A program made the translations under genes and the position numbers. This document shows positions 35,675 to 44,375 of a DNA stretch of 64,000 nt, one piece after another. The first letter of the stretch is position 1, and every line of letters starts with the position of its first letter. The notes beneath the pieces are model-generated. The model was not told where the DNA came from and searched no databases. It saw only the letters and a program-made list of their open reading frames with translations. This DNA is from an uncultured Bacteroidota bacterium (GTDB lineage Bacteria > Bacteroidota > Bacteroidia > Flavobacteriales > Flavobacteriaceae). Where the stretch lies: NCBI GenBank assembly GCA_903913315.1, contig CAIWKX010000200.1, positions 1-64,000 on the forward strand, read 5' to 3'.

Positions 35675-35700
35675 CATCGAACAATTAAAACCATTAAATA

Positions 35701-37137
35701 ATGCAAAGAATAACCATAGCAAAAGGTGACGGAATTGGTCCAGAAATCATGGATGCAACATTAGAAATTATTAAAGCTGCAGGTGCTCAAATCGAAATTG
35801 ACGAGATTGAAGTAGGTGAAAAAGTATATTTATCTGGAAATACCTCTGGAATTGCAAAAGAGAGTTGGGATACTATCATTAATAACAAAGTGTTTTTAAA
35901 AGCACCAATTACAACCCCTCAAGGTGGTGGTTATAAAAGTTTAAATGTGACCACAAGAAAATTTTTAGGATTATACTCTAATGTGCGTCCATGTGTGAGC
36001 TTACATCCCTTTGTAAAAACTAAACATCCAGAAATGGACATCGTTATTATTCGTGAAAATGAAGAAGACTTATATGCTGGTATCGAACACCAACAAACCG
36101 ACGAAGTGGTACAATGCTTAAAAATAATAAGTCGTCCTGGTTGTGAGAAAATTGTTCGTTATGCTTTTGAATATGCTAAAGCATATGGAAGAAAGAAAGT
36201 GACTTGTTTCACAAAAGACAATATCATGAAGCAATCCGATGGTTTGTTTCATAAAGTGTTTGATGAAATCGGAGCAGAATATCCAGAAATCGAAAAAGAA
36301 CATTGGATTATTGATATCGGTGCCGCAAAAATGTCGGACACACCAGAAGTATTTGATGTAATTGTGACCTTAAATTTATATGGTGATGTACTTTCTGACA
36401 TCGCAGCTCAAATTGCGGGTTCTGTTGGATTAGCAGGTTCTGCTAATATCGGAGAAGAGTGTGCAATGTTTGAAGCCATTCATGGTTCGGCGCCAAGAAG
36501 AGCGGGACAAAACATGGCAAACCCATCGGGATTATTACAAGGAGCCGTTATGATGCTAAACCATTTAGGACAGAATAATGTCGCTACTTTAGTCCAAAAT
36601 GCTTGGTTGAAAACATTAGAAGATGGAATTCATACATATGATATTTTTACGGAAGGAAAAAGCTCCAAAAGAGTGGGTACAAAAGAATTTGCAGAAGCTA
36701 TAATTGAAAATTTAGGACAAAAACCTACTCAATTAAAAACGGTTAATTACCAACAAAGTGAAGGTTTGGTTTTACCTAAATACACTAAAAAACCACAAGC
36801 CAAAAAAGAATTAGTAGGACATGATGTTTTTGTTCACTGGAATGGTACAGATGCTAATGAATTGGCAGCACTTTTACAAAAAATAAAATCTCCAAATGCC
36901 ACTTTAAACATGATTACCAATAGAGGAATTAAAGTTTGGCCAGAAGGTTTCAAACAAACATTTTGTACTGATCATTGGCGTTGTCGCTATAAAGCAAACG
37001 ATGGAAAAACACTAGACAAAAATGAAATCATCAGCTTATTGACACAATTTCAAGAAAATGGATTGGATACTATCAAAACCGAAAATCTATACTATTTTGA
37101 TGGTGTTGCTGGGTTCTCATTAGGGCAAGGACAATAA
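35701..37137 (+). CDS. icd: NADP-dependent isocitrate dehydrogenase (Thermus/Rickettsia type)
   Basis: 478 residues. It begins ITIAKGDGIGPEIMDAT, with substrate-loop segment NVRPCVSLHP (about residue 97) and catalytic-site NLYGDVLSDIAAQIAGSVG (about 227). FEAIHGSAPRRAGQNMANP follows (about 258). A C-terminal extension of about 140 residues (from 340) resembles that of Thermus ICDH rather than E. coli ICDH. It makes 2-oxoglutarate and NADPH in the TCA cycle. Two small paralogous genes and a DUF6671 gene follow closely on the same strand. Confidence 0.92.
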   Translation: MQRITIAKGDGIGPEIMDATLEIIKAAGAQIEIDEIEVGEKVYLSGNTSGIAKESWDTIINNKVFLKAPITTPQGGGYKSLNVTTRKFLGLYSNVRPCVSLHPFVKTKHPEMDIVIIRENEEDLYAGIEHQQTDEVVQCLKIISRPGCEKIVRYAFEYAKAYGRKKVTCFTKDNIMKQSDGLFHKVFDEIGAEYPEIEKEHWIIDIGAAKMSDTPEVFDVIVTLNLYGDVLSDIAAQIAGSVGLAGSANIGEECAMFEAIHGSAPRRAGQNMANPSGLLQGAVMMLNHLGQNNVATLVQNAWLKTLEDGIHTYDIFTEGKSSKRVGTKEFAEAIIENLGQKPTQLKTVNYQQSEGLVLPKYTKKPQAKKELVGHDVFVHWNGTDANELAALLQKIKSPNATLNMITNRGIKVWPEGFKQTFCTDHWRCRYKANDGKTLDKNEIISLLTQFQENGLDTIKTENLYYFDGVAGFSLGQGQ

Positions 37138-37152
37138 TTTAAAACAAAAAAT

Positions 37153-37395
37153 ATGAAAATGCAACTCATTAACGGCGAATTTACAGCACTTGAAACTTTG
37201 GAATTAATTACTCAAATGGTTCAAGTAAAAATTAAGTTTTTGGAAAATAAAATTCATAATTCTCACAACGAAGAAGACATTAAAACTAAAGAAAGTAAAA
37301 TCATCGCTTTACAAAATAAAGTGACTGAATTGCGAAATCATATTGCCTCTAAATCCATAAACAGTAGGATATTTAGTGAAATTGAAATTAGTTAA
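37153..37395 (+). CDS. Small protein, paralogue A of a pair downstream of icd
   Basis: 80 residues, helical. The N-terminal half (LINGEFTALETLELITQMV followed by VKIKF) aligns with the next protein (LIEGIFQPEEAQKLLMEMI, TKINFH), and the C-terminal half is a predicted coiled coil rich in Lys, Glu and Asn. It starts 15 bp past icd and ends 3 bp before the paralogue. The function is unknown; the position suggests co-expression with icd. Confidence 0.75.
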   Translation: MKMQLINGEFTALETLELITQMVQVKIKFLENKIHNSHNEEDIKTKESKIIALQNKVTELRNHIASKSINSRIFSEIEIS

Positions 37396-37398
37396 CTC

Positions 37399-37680
37399 AT
37401 GAAAAGTGAACATGAATTTAAATTGATTGAAGGTATTTTTCAACCTGAGGAAGCCCAAAAACTGCTGATGGAAATGATTAATACCAAAATTAATTTTCAC
37501 AATCTGGACGCTTTTAGTAATCACATCCGATTTAATACTTCTATTTCAAATTCAATAAATAGGGTAAATGAATTGAATGAAACAGCAGAAAAATTAAAAA
37601 TTTTAATGGAATATGCACGTGAGAATACTATTGAATTAGAAATTAAAAGTAACATAAGCATTACTTTAAAAAATGTTTGA
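37399..37680 (+). CDS. Small protein, paralogue B of a pair downstream of icd
   Basis: 93 residues, related to the preceding 80-residue protein in its first 35 residues, then helical with many Asn and Glu. The stop overlaps the start of the DUF6671 gene by eight bases, so translation is probably coupled. I recognise no described family. Confidence 0.75.
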   Translation: MKSEHEFKLIEGIFQPEEAQKLLMEMINTKINFHNLDAFSNHIRFNTSISNSINRVNELNETAEKLKILMEYARENTIELEIKSNISITLKNV

Positions 37681-38503
37681 AAACAGAACCCTCGCAATAG
37701 CTACAAAACACCATAAGGAAAAAGTTATTGCTCCTTTATTTGAAACCGAATTAGGAGTAAAATGCTTTGTTCCCGAGGATTTCGATACGGATACATTGGG
37801 TACTTTTACGGGCGAAATAGAACGAAAAGATTCGTCTTATGAAACCGTTAAAAAGAAGTGCCTATTGGCAATGGAACAATCCAATTGTGATTTAGGAATT
37901 GCCAGTGAAGGTTCTTTCGGAAATCATCCTGTAATTTTTATGGCAAGTGCCGACGAGGAACTTTTAATTTTTATTGATAAAAAAAATGATTTAGAGATTG
38001 TGGTTCGAGAGTTGAGTCTAGATACTAATTTTAATTCTTCAACTATTAATTCTACGGAGGAATTAAATGATTTTGCTAAACTATCTAATTTTCCTTCACA
38101 TGGATTAATTTTAAAGGATTTGAATAATCAAAACCTATTTAAAGGGATTCAGTCATGGGCAGAGTTAGAAGAAAAAGCATCTCTTCTGTTTAAAGATAAT
38201 TCTAGCTTTATTGCAGAAACCGACATGCGAGCATTACACAATCCTACACGAATGAAAGTGATTGAAAAAGCGGCTATTCAATTGATTTCGAAAATAAAAT
38301 CGCTTTGTCCAGAATGTCAAACACCGGGGTTTGGTGTGGTGAAAGCCATCCCGGGACTACCTTGCGAATGGTGCAAATCGAAGACCAAATCTATTTATTC
38401 TCATTTGTATCAATGTCAAAAATGCCAGTATGAACTAGAAAAAAAATTCCCTAATAGAAAAGTAACTGAAGATCCAATGTATTGTGATTTTTGCAATCCT
38501 TAA
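37673..38503 (+). CDS. DUF6671 family protein with zinc-binding Cys clusters
   Basis: 276 residues, soluble. Conserved ATKHHKEKVIAP begins the protein; ETDMRALHNPTRM is near residue 184. The C terminus has three CxxC pairs (CPECQTPG, CEWCKSK, CQKCQ) and a final CDFC, enough for two zinc sites. The layout matches DUF6671; the function is unknown. It overlaps the preceding gene and abuts tsaC, whose ATG starts directly after its stop. Confidence 0.8.
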   Translation: MFENRTLAIATKHHKEKVIAPLFETELGVKCFVPEDFDTDTLGTFTGEIERKDSSYETVKKKCLLAMEQSNCDLGIASEGSFGNHPVIFMASADEELLIFIDKKNDLEIVVRELSLDTNFNSSTINSTEELNDFAKLSNFPSHGLILKDLNNQNLFKGIQSWAELEEKASLLFKDNSSFIAETDMRALHNPTRMKVIEKAAIQLISKIKSLCPECQTPGFGVVKAIPGLPCEWCKSKTKSIYSHLYQCQKCQYELEKKFPNRKVTEDPMYCDFCNP

Positions 38504-39463
38504 ATGATGAATAATTTACTCAAAAAAGCTAAAGAAATATTAAACAATGGAGATGTTGTAGCCATTCCAACGGAAACTGTTTATGGATTAGCCGCTAATG
38601 CTTTTGATAAAAAAGCCATTCAAAAAATATTTGATATTAAAAATAGACCATTATACAATCCCCTAATCGTTCATATCAAATCTATTGATACTTTAGAAGC
38701 AGTGGCTAAAGATATTCCTCCTATGGCAATTAAATTAGCAGAAACTTTTTGGCCTGGTCCCTTAACTTTAGTTCTCCCTAAAAAAGAAATTATACCTGAA
38801 ATTGTTACCTCTGGAAAAAATACCGTTGGTGTTCGAGTTCCCGCTCATCCACTAACACAAGAATTACTACATAAACTCGATTTCCCATTGGCAGCACCCA
38901 GTGCAAATCCGTTTGGATATATAAGTCCAACAACTGCTGAACATGTTAAGAAACAACTCGGAGATAAAATTCAACTAATTCTCGATGGTGGTAATTGTGA
39001 AAAAGGGATTGAATCAACTATAATCGGATTTGAAAATAACAAACCGATACTATATAGGGTGGGTGCAATTTCAAAAGAGACAATTGAAAATTGTATTGGA
39101 GCCATTGAGGTAAAAAATAAAGCGGCGGCTAGTCCAGATGCACCGGGAATGTTAAGCAAACATTACTCACCAAAAACAAAATTTGAAATTAGCAATAACA
39201 TAGAGGAAAGTATTCGAATCAATTCAAATAAAAATGTCGGTTGTATCTTGTTCAAAAAACCGAAGTTTGAATTATCAAATCAACATTGTATACTCCTAAC
39301 TAAAAATCAAAATTTAGAAGAAGCGGCAAGTCATCTATATGCTGCTATGCATCAAATGGATAATAAAAAATTGGACTTAATTATTGCCGAAAAATTCCCT
39401 GAAATTGGAATCGGAGTTAGTTTGAATGACCGATTACAAAGAGCACAAGAAACAACATTTTAA
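38504..39463 (+). CDS. tsaC: L-threonylcarbamoyladenylate synthase
   Basis: 319 residues: an N-terminal YrdC/Sua5 domain (about 1-200; PTETVYGLAANAFD, KNRPLYNPLIVHI, PSANPFGYISPT) plus a C-terminal Sua5 domain (about 215-319) with SPDAPGMLSKHYSPKT as the linker. It makes threonylcarbamoyl-AMP from threonine, ATP and bicarbonate for the t6A37 tRNA modification. The start could be either of two adjacent ATGs (38504 or 38507). A bicarbonate permease gene follows after 13 bp, which matches its substrate need. Confidence 0.93.
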   Translation: MMNNLLKKAKEILNNGDVVAIPTETVYGLAANAFDKKAIQKIFDIKNRPLYNPLIVHIKSIDTLEAVAKDIPPMAIKLAETFWPGPLTLVLPKKEIIPEIVTSGKNTVGVRVPAHPLTQELLHKLDFPLAAPSANPFGYISPTTAEHVKKQLGDKIQLILDGGNCEKGIESTIIGFENNKPILYRVGAISKETIENCIGAIEVKNKAAASPDAPGMLSKHYSPKTKFEISNNIEESIRINSNKNVGCILFKKPKFELSNQHCILLTKNQNLEEAASHLYAAMHQMDNKKLDLIIAEKFPEIGIGVSLNDRLQRAQETTF

Positions 39464-39476
39464 AAATTTAAAAAAG

Positions 39477-40433
39477 ATGAATTACCAAGTATTATTAGAC
39501 AATTTAACCAGTCCAGCCTTATTGTTTTTCCTATTAGGAATCATTGCTGTTCAATTGAAAAGTGATTTAGAAATCCCATCCAATTCATCTAAATTTATTT
39601 CCTTGTACTTATTGTTTTCGATAGGTTTCAAGGGAGGGCAAGAACTGTCTCACAGCCACTTGAACCTTTCGGTAATTTGGTCCATTCTTTTTGGAATAGC
39701 ACTATCAATAGCGATTCCTCTCTATACTTTTTTCATATTAAAAAAGAAATTAGGCATCGAAAATGCAGGAGCCATTGCAGCGGCGTATGGATCGGTAAGC
39801 GCGGTGACTTTTGTAACAGCTGTTTCGTTTTTAGAATTTCAAAAAGTGACGTTTAATGGTCACATGGTAGCTATTATGGCGCTTATGGAAGCACCCGCCA
39901 TCATTGTGGGCGTAATGCTGATTTCATGGTTTAAAAAAGGTAGTAGTCTAAAAATTTCGAACATTATCAAACACTCGTTAACAAATGGAAGTGTGCTACT
40001 TATTTTGGGAAGCTTACTCATTGGATTTCTTGCCAATCAAGATCAAGCACAAGGAATAAAGCCCTTTACCACCGATTTATTCAAAGGATTTTTAGTTTTA
40101 TTCCTATTAGATATGGGAATAACTAGTGGACGAAAATTAAACGAATTCATCAAAAATGGTTGGTTTACCACTCTTTTTGCTATAGTAATTCCCTTAATTA
40201 ATGGATGTGTAGTAGCCTATTTCAGCAGCTACATCACTCCAGAAGTTGGAGATCGATTTATATTTTCAGTATTAGCAGCTAGTGCTTCTTATATTGCTGT
40301 TCCCGCTGCTATGAAAATTGCAGTTCCTAATGCAAATCCGGGATTATATTTACCAATGGCATTAGCAGTAACATTTCCATTCAATATTACTTTCGGATTG
40401 CCATTGTATTATGTTGTAATAAAGTTCTTTTAA
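39477..40433 (+). CDS. SbtA-type sodium-dependent bicarbonate permease
   Basis: 318 residues, about ten membrane helices. The family is indicated by NLTSPALLFFLLGI near the start, SIGFKGGQEL (about residue 48), AAAYGSVSAVTFVTA (about 95) and the repeat ASASYIAVPAAM (about 275). In cyanobacteria SbtA imports bicarbonate with sodium. The frame extends 17 codons upstream inside tsaC, but the ATG at 39477 gives the normal N terminus. It lies directly after tsaC; a carbonic anhydrase gene is about 5 kb upstream. Confidence 0.85.
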   Translation: MNYQVLLDNLTSPALLFFLLGIIAVQLKSDLEIPSNSSKFISLYLLFSIGFKGGQELSHSHLNLSVIWSILFGIALSIAIPLYTFFILKKKLGIENAGAIAAAYGSVSAVTFVTAVSFLEFQKVTFNGHMVAIMALMEAPAIIVGVMLISWFKKGSSLKISNIIKHSLTNGSVLLILGSLLIGFLANQDQAQGIKPFTTDLFKGFLVLFLLDMGITSGRKLNEFIKNGWFTTLFAIVIPLINGCVVAYFSSYITPEVGDRFIFSVLAASASYIAVPAAMKIAVPNANPGLYLPMALAVTFPFNITFGLPLYYVVIKFF

Positions 40434-40526
40434 TATGAATACACAATTTAGTTTCATAATTAAAATTTAGAAGACAAAATTGGAAATTAAAATACAAATT
40501 ACTCTATAAATTAAATTGATAGTTTT

Positions 40527-40534
40527 TATATTTG
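40527..40534 (+). promoter_or_regulatory. -7 element TATATTTGC of oxyR
   Basis: Exact match plus the following C, 20 bp upstream of the oxyR ATG at 40555. It also rules out the upstream TTG/ATG-like starts in the same frame. Confidence 0.6.
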
Positions 40535-40554
40535 CATCAAATTTTATTATATCA

Positions 40555-41496
40555 ATGACAATCACACAACTTAAATATGTTTTGGCAGTAGCCGAATATA
40601 AAAATTTCACCCTTGCTGCAGAAAAATGTTTTGTAACACAACCTACATTAAGTATGCAAATTCAAAAAGTAGAAGAAGAACTTGGAATTCAAATATTTGA
40701 TCGAACTAAAAAACCAATTCAATTAACAGAAATTGGACAGAAAATTGTCAATCAGTCTAAAAATATTGTAAACGAAGCAGATAGAATCCAAGATATTGTT
40801 GACCAACAAAAAGGTTTTATTGGTGGAGAATTTCGTTTGGGTATTATTCCAACAGTAATGCCAACATTACTTCCCATGTTTCTAAATAACTTTATAAAAA
40901 AATACCCCAAAGTAAAGTTAATCATTGAAGAATTAAATACCCAAGATATTATATTTAAATTAAATAATGGTCACCTGGATGCTGCTATTGCAGCTACACC
41001 TTTAGAAGAAGAAAAAATCAAAGAAGTAGTATTGTTTTACGAACCATTTGTAGCGTATATACCAGAAAATCATAATAATTTTAGCAAAAAAGAAATTGAA
41101 ATTTCTGACTTGAATTTAGATGAAATTTTATTATTGCAAGATGGTCATTGCTTTAGAGATAGTATAGTAAACCTTTGCAAAAATAACAATAATTTAGAAC
41201 ACAATCATTTTCAACTAGAAAGCGGCAGTTTTGAAACATTAATAAAATTAGCAGATGAAGGTTTAGGAACCACACTTTTACCCTATTTACATACCTTAGA
41301 TTTAAAGGAAAAAGACCAAATTAAATTACGTCATTTTGTAGAACCAAAACCTGCTAGAGAAGTCAGTTTAATTTACCCTAAAAATGAATTGAAAATTCAC
41401 ATCATCGATGCCTTAAGAAACACAATTTCAGGAGTTATTAAAGGTGCTATTGTTTTTAATAACGTAAAAATAATTAGCCCAAAAGCAGCTAAATAA
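40555..41496 (+). CDS. oxyR: OxyR-type peroxide-sensing LysR regulator
   Basis: 313 residues. The N-terminal winged helix (TITQLKYVLAVAEYKNF, VTQPTLSMQIQKVEEELG) is followed by an effector domain with LLQDGHCFRDSIVNLC. The two Cys are nine residues apart, exactly as Cys199 and Cys208 of E. coli OxyR, so it should sense hydrogen peroxide by disulfide formation. The start at 40555 sits 20 bp past a strong -7 element, whereas the longer frame from 40516 overlaps it. SodC at 31539 and bacillithiol synthesis at 56981 are possible co-regulated defences. Confidence 0.9.
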   Translation: MTITQLKYVLAVAEYKNFTLAAEKCFVTQPTLSMQIQKVEEELGIQIFDRTKKPIQLTEIGQKIVNQSKNIVNEADRIQDIVDQQKGFIGGEFRLGIIPTVMPTLLPMFLNNFIKKYPKVKLIIEELNTQDIIFKLNNGHLDAAIAATPLEEEKIKEVVLFYEPFVAYIPENHNNFSKKEIEISDLNLDEILLLQDGHCFRDSIVNLCKNNNNLEHNHFQLESGSFETLIKLADEGLGTTLLPYLHTLDLKEKDQIKLRHFVEPKPAREVSLIYPKNELKIHIIDALRNTISGVIKGAIVFNNVKIISPKAAK

Positions 41497-41575
41497 ATTT
41501 TTAAAAAAAAATACTTCGGAAAACTTAAATCAAGAATATATTAATTTTATAGGTTTTTAAAAGAAAACATACTAA

Positions 41576-41602
41576 AAAAGGAGCTCAATTAAGCTCCTTT
41601 TC
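41576..41602 (-). terminator. Terminator inside the 3' end of the first small-protein gene
   Basis: AAAAGGAGCT and AGCTCCTTTT pair around CAATTA. On the minus strand a T run follows; the left arm overlaps the last codons of the 41589 gene. It also faces oxyR and may serve both. Confidence 0.75.
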
Positions 41603-41807
41603 TTTGGTTAATAAATTCTAAATCCATGAGACAATTTTCAAGCTCCGGCTTGTTATTTGTAAAATACAATAACCAGTTTTTTAACTGATCAATTTCGTAA
41701 GGCAACAAATTATGGGTTGCTTTTTTTAGCTTTCTTTTAAAAAGATTAGGGTCGATACTTACACTTTCCAATTCTGACTTAGTGTAATCATAAATCATTC
41801 TAGGCAT
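41589..41807 (-). CDS. Small paralogous protein, copy 1 of 3
   Basis: 72 residues. It shares with the next two genes the frame RMIYDYTKSELESVS...DPNLF, LLPYEIDQLKNWLL and KPEL, and differs in a longer C terminus (residues 63-72). It is helical, neutral and cytoplasmic in appearance. It is the most diverged of the three. The function is unknown. A terminator overlaps its stop. Confidence 0.8.
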   Translation of the reverse strand: MPRMIYDYTKSELESVSIDPNLFKRKLKKATHNLLPYEIDQLKNWLLYFTNNKPELENCLMDLEFINQRKGA

Positions 41808-42015
41808 AGGTTAAAGTTTTAGGTTAATTAATCATTTAATTAGGTAAATTTGGGATAAACCGTTAGTAAATTTAAAATAAATTTACAATCTCACCAAATA
41901 AAATGATTTTTTTTATAGATAAAACGCACTTTATGCCGATTATTTACATTTTATTGTTTTTTTTGAAATATTTTGCTTACAAAAAACTATTGTTGCGAAA
42001 AATATGATTATAAAA

Positions 42016-42047
42016 AAAAGGAACAAATAAAGTTCCTTTTTTTTTAT
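42016..42047 (-). terminator. Terminator of small-protein gene copy 2
   Basis: AAAAAAGGAAC and GTTCCTTTTTT pair around a 7-base loop; on the minus strand the T run is 3', directly past the gene's stop. Confidence 0.8.
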
Positions 42048-42241
42048 TAATTTTCATTCAGTAAACATTTCCTTAATTCCGGTTTTTCTATGGTGAAATT
42101 GAGTAACCATTCGGTTAGCTGTTCAATCTCATAAGGCAATAACATTTTTAAAGCTTTTTCTAATTCTTTACAAAATAACTTAGCATCGAAACTAACTCTT
42201 TCAAGAACTGTTTTTGTGTAATTATAAATCATTCTAGACAT
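42047..42241 (-). CDS. Small paralogous protein, copy 2 of 3
   Basis: 64 residues from the ATG at 42241, which lines up with the starts of copies 1 and 3 (MSRMIYNYTKTVLERVS). The open frame runs eight codons further upstream, but those codons have no counterpart in the other copies. FDAKLFCKELEKALKMLLPY is shared with copy 3 apart from a few changes. It has its own terminator, so the three copies seem to be separate transcription units. Confidence 0.8.
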   Translation of the reverse strand: MSRMIYNYTKTVLERVSFDAKLFCKELEKALKMLLPYEIEQLTEWLLNFTIEKPELRKCLLNEN

Positions 42242-42445
42242 AAGTAAAAGTATTAAGATTCTCATCTAAACAAGAACATATTGATAAATTTGGTTCAATA
42301 AAACTACAATTAAATATCTTAGTACACAAAAAAAACAAGTGAAATATACGTTTAAAATTAACAAAGACCGACAAAATACATAGTTAATCAATAAAATTAG
42401 TGTTTTTTCTTACTTAATAAAAGAATACTATGATGACATTATTAT

Positions 42446-42640
42446 TCAAGTAATACTTTGTAAACATAATCTTAAATCGGGTCTTTCTTTTGTAAAACTA
42501 AATAACCATTCTTTTAATTGCTCAATTTCGTAGGGTAAAAGTGATTGTATTGCTTTTTCAAGTTCTTTTCTAAAAAGTTTAGCATCAAAACTTACTCTTT
42601 CTAAAACGGATTTAGTGTAATCATAAATTAATCTAGACAT
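42446..42640 (-). CDS. Small paralogous protein, copy 3 of 3
   Basis: 64 residues: MSRLIYDYTKSVLERVSFD followed by AKLFRKELEKAIQSLLPYEI. Copies 2 and 3 are much more alike than either is to copy 1, so the latest duplication was probably between them. All three are on the same strand within 1.1 kb and are separated by about 180-240 bp of AT-rich sequence. I know of no function for this family. Confidence 0.8.
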   Translation of the reverse strand: MSRLIYDYTKSVLERVSFDAKLFRKELEKAIQSLLPYEIEQLKEWLFSFTKERPDLRLCLQSIT

Positions 42641-42730
42641 AATACATTTTACATTAATAAATTAAAAAGTAACCTTTTACCACTCAATAGAGTAAACGCA
42701 ATAATATTAAAAATAGTATTCTTCAATTAA

Positions 42731-43420
42731 CTATTTTTTTATTCCCCTCAACATTTCTCTTTTTCCTGGAGCCCCTGGTAATTTCTCCACCACAAAACCA
42801 CAATCCAACATGGCTCTCTTAATGGAGCTTCGACAAGCATAGGTTACTAAAACCCCTCCAGGTTTTAAAGAAAGAAACATTTTTTTAAAAATTTCATGCG
42901 ACCATAGTTCGGGTTGAACTCTAAACCCAAATGCATCGAAGTAAATCAAATCAAATTCATTAACATCCGAAATATCTTGAAAAAATTGTTTTCTTTTAGT
43001 TAAAGTAAAATTATTTGAGAGGATCAATTTTTCACCCCATTCTGCTTGGTGCATAGCATTAAAAACATCTATTTTATCCAAAACATTTAACGCTGAAACA
43101 TAATTCATTTGCAAAACTTCATCAAGAAGTATGGGATAAGCCTCTACGCCTGTGTACGCTATATTTTGATTTAACTGGTCAGCTTCTAAATAGGTTATAA
43201 AAGCATTCAATCCAGTTCCAAAACCAATCTCTAAAATAGAAACGGACTTTCCTTCTCTCGCGCTTTTGCGAGCAGGAGCAGCAAACAAAGAAAGTCCGTT
43301 TTTTATAAATACATGATAGGCTTCTTGAATTGCTCCATGTTTAGAATGATAACTTTCGTTCCAATCAGGCAAATGAATCGTTGTGGAACCATCTTGTGTG
43401 GTTAGAATCTCTCTTTTCAA
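42731..43420 (-). CDS. mnmD: MnmD, tRNA 5-aminomethyl-2-thiouridine methyltransferase
   Basis: 229 residues, a stand-alone MnmD: the methyltransferase half of E. coli MnmC without the FAD half. It has the SAM loop LEIGFGTGLNAFI (about residues 63-75), FDLIYFDAFG (about 155) and the end motif LPGAPGKREMLRG. It methylates nm5s2U34 to mnm5s2U34, downstream of MnmE/MnmG. It lies 4 bp after the cytochrome-like gene on the same strand. Confidence 0.93.
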   Translation of the reverse strand: MKREILTTQDGSTTIHLPDWNESYHSKHGAIQEAYHVFIKNGLSLFAAPARKSAREGKSVSILEIGFGTGLNAFITYLEADQLNQNIAYTGVEAYPILLDEVLQMNYVSALNVLDKIDVFNAMHQAEWGEKLILSNNFTLTKRKQFFQDISDVNEFDLIYFDAFGFRVQPELWSHEIFKKMFLSLKPGGVLVTYACRSSIKRAMLDCGFVVEKLPGAPGKREMLRGIKK

Positions 43421-43423
43421 AAT

Positions 43424-43873
43424 TTAGTGAATATACAATTTTTTAATTCTAGGAATGGGTCCACCACATTTACCTTGATGGCAAGTTATGCAGGCATCTA
43501 AGCCTTTATTGAAATTCTCTTTTATTGTGGTAGCACTACTACTATAAATCAATTTTTGAGCAGCAATATACTTCTTGGCATTTTCTTTAAAAAAAGCATC
43601 ATTATCACTGGGTGTAGTAAATTTAGCTACATAAATTTTATTGAAAAACTCAGGAAACTTTCCAATAGTATCTCCTTTTACAATTCTATCTCTAATTTGT
43701 TTATTGTAAGCATACATTTGCTCCATCAGAGACGCCATTTCTGACATTTGATACATATCGAATTGCTTCTCTTTGTGACACGAATTTATCTCTTCTTTTA
43801 CCCTAACTTTCTTTTCTTTTTTTTGACATGAAAAAAAAGTTAACACCAATAAAAGAATTGCTATTTTATTCAT
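43424..43873 (-). CDS. Small c-type cytochrome lipoprotein
   Basis: 149 residues with a lipoprotein signal ending LTFFSCQK (Cys near 16). A single haem-binding CxxCH sits near the C terminus (CITCHQGKCGGP), after a helical region with Met-rich YQMSEMASLMEQMYAY. The haem position near the C terminus resembles class II cytochromes (cytochrome c' family). It is probably a periplasm-facing electron-transfer protein. It lies between the DUF4920 gene (10 bp) and mnmD (3 bp), in one operon. Confidence 0.85.
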   Translation of the reverse strand: MNKIAILLLVLTFFSCQKKEKKVRVKEEINSCHKEKQFDMYQMSEMASLMEQMYAYNKQIRDRIVKGDTIGKFPEFFNKIYVAKFTTPSDNDAFFKENAKKYIAAQKLIYSSSATTIKENFNKGLDACITCHQGKCGGPIPRIKKLYIH

Positions 43874-43883
43874 CTTATAAATT

Positions 43884-44375
43884 CTATTTTTTAATTAAAA
43901 CACCATCCGCCAAAAACGAATAGTTAGTTTCTGGAGCAACTATACTATCAATTGCAGCTTTAGATTTTCCTGCATCTTTAGCATATTCCTTTAAATCTTC
44001 AATAGAGGTAACCTCTATAAATGCTTTACCACTAACAATAGCCTCACTTTCAGCCGCATTTTTAGGCACAAAAAAACCATAATCTTTAAATTTTACAAAT
44101 GCAGACTTCCCTTCTCCTAAATCTAAATTCATCCAACATCCTTTCTTTTGACAAACTTCTGTGATTTTTGCAGTCACTTTAACAGGTAATGTATCTGTCG
44201 GCTTCATTGCTTTGTACTTGGCAAGCAAATCTTCTTTAGTCATGGCTCCATCAGCAGTAATAGGGTCTCCAAACTTTGCATAGGCGATAGCCTTTTCCTC
44301 TACTTTGACAGCTTCATTTTTTTTGCAACTTGTTAAGGATAAAACAGTCAATAGGGTGTATAATATTTTTCTCAT
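43884..44375 (-). CDS. DUF4920 domain lipoprotein
   Basis: 163 residues with a lipoprotein signal (LSLTSCKK, Cys near 17). The DUF4920 core has YAKFGDPIT (about residue 32), VCQKKGCWMNLDLG (about 75) and VKFKDYGFFVP (about 92). The two Cys of the middle motif could bind a metal or form a disulfide. The function is unknown. It heads a three-gene minus-strand operon with the cytochrome and mnmD. Confidence 0.85.
   Translation of the reverse strand: MRKILYTLLTVLSLTSCKKNEAVKVEEKAIAYAKFGDPITADGAMTKEDLLAKYKAMKPTDTLPVKVTAKITEVCQKKGCWMNLDLGEGKSAFVKFKDYGFFVPKNAAESEAIVSGKAFIEVTSIEDLKEYAKDAGKSKAAIDSIVAPETNYSFLADGVLIKK

Noticed and set aside
39426-39476. N-terminal extension of the SbtA-like permease overlapping tsaC
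   Set aside because: The charged extra residues do not fit the family; the ATG at 39477 starts at the first conserved helix.
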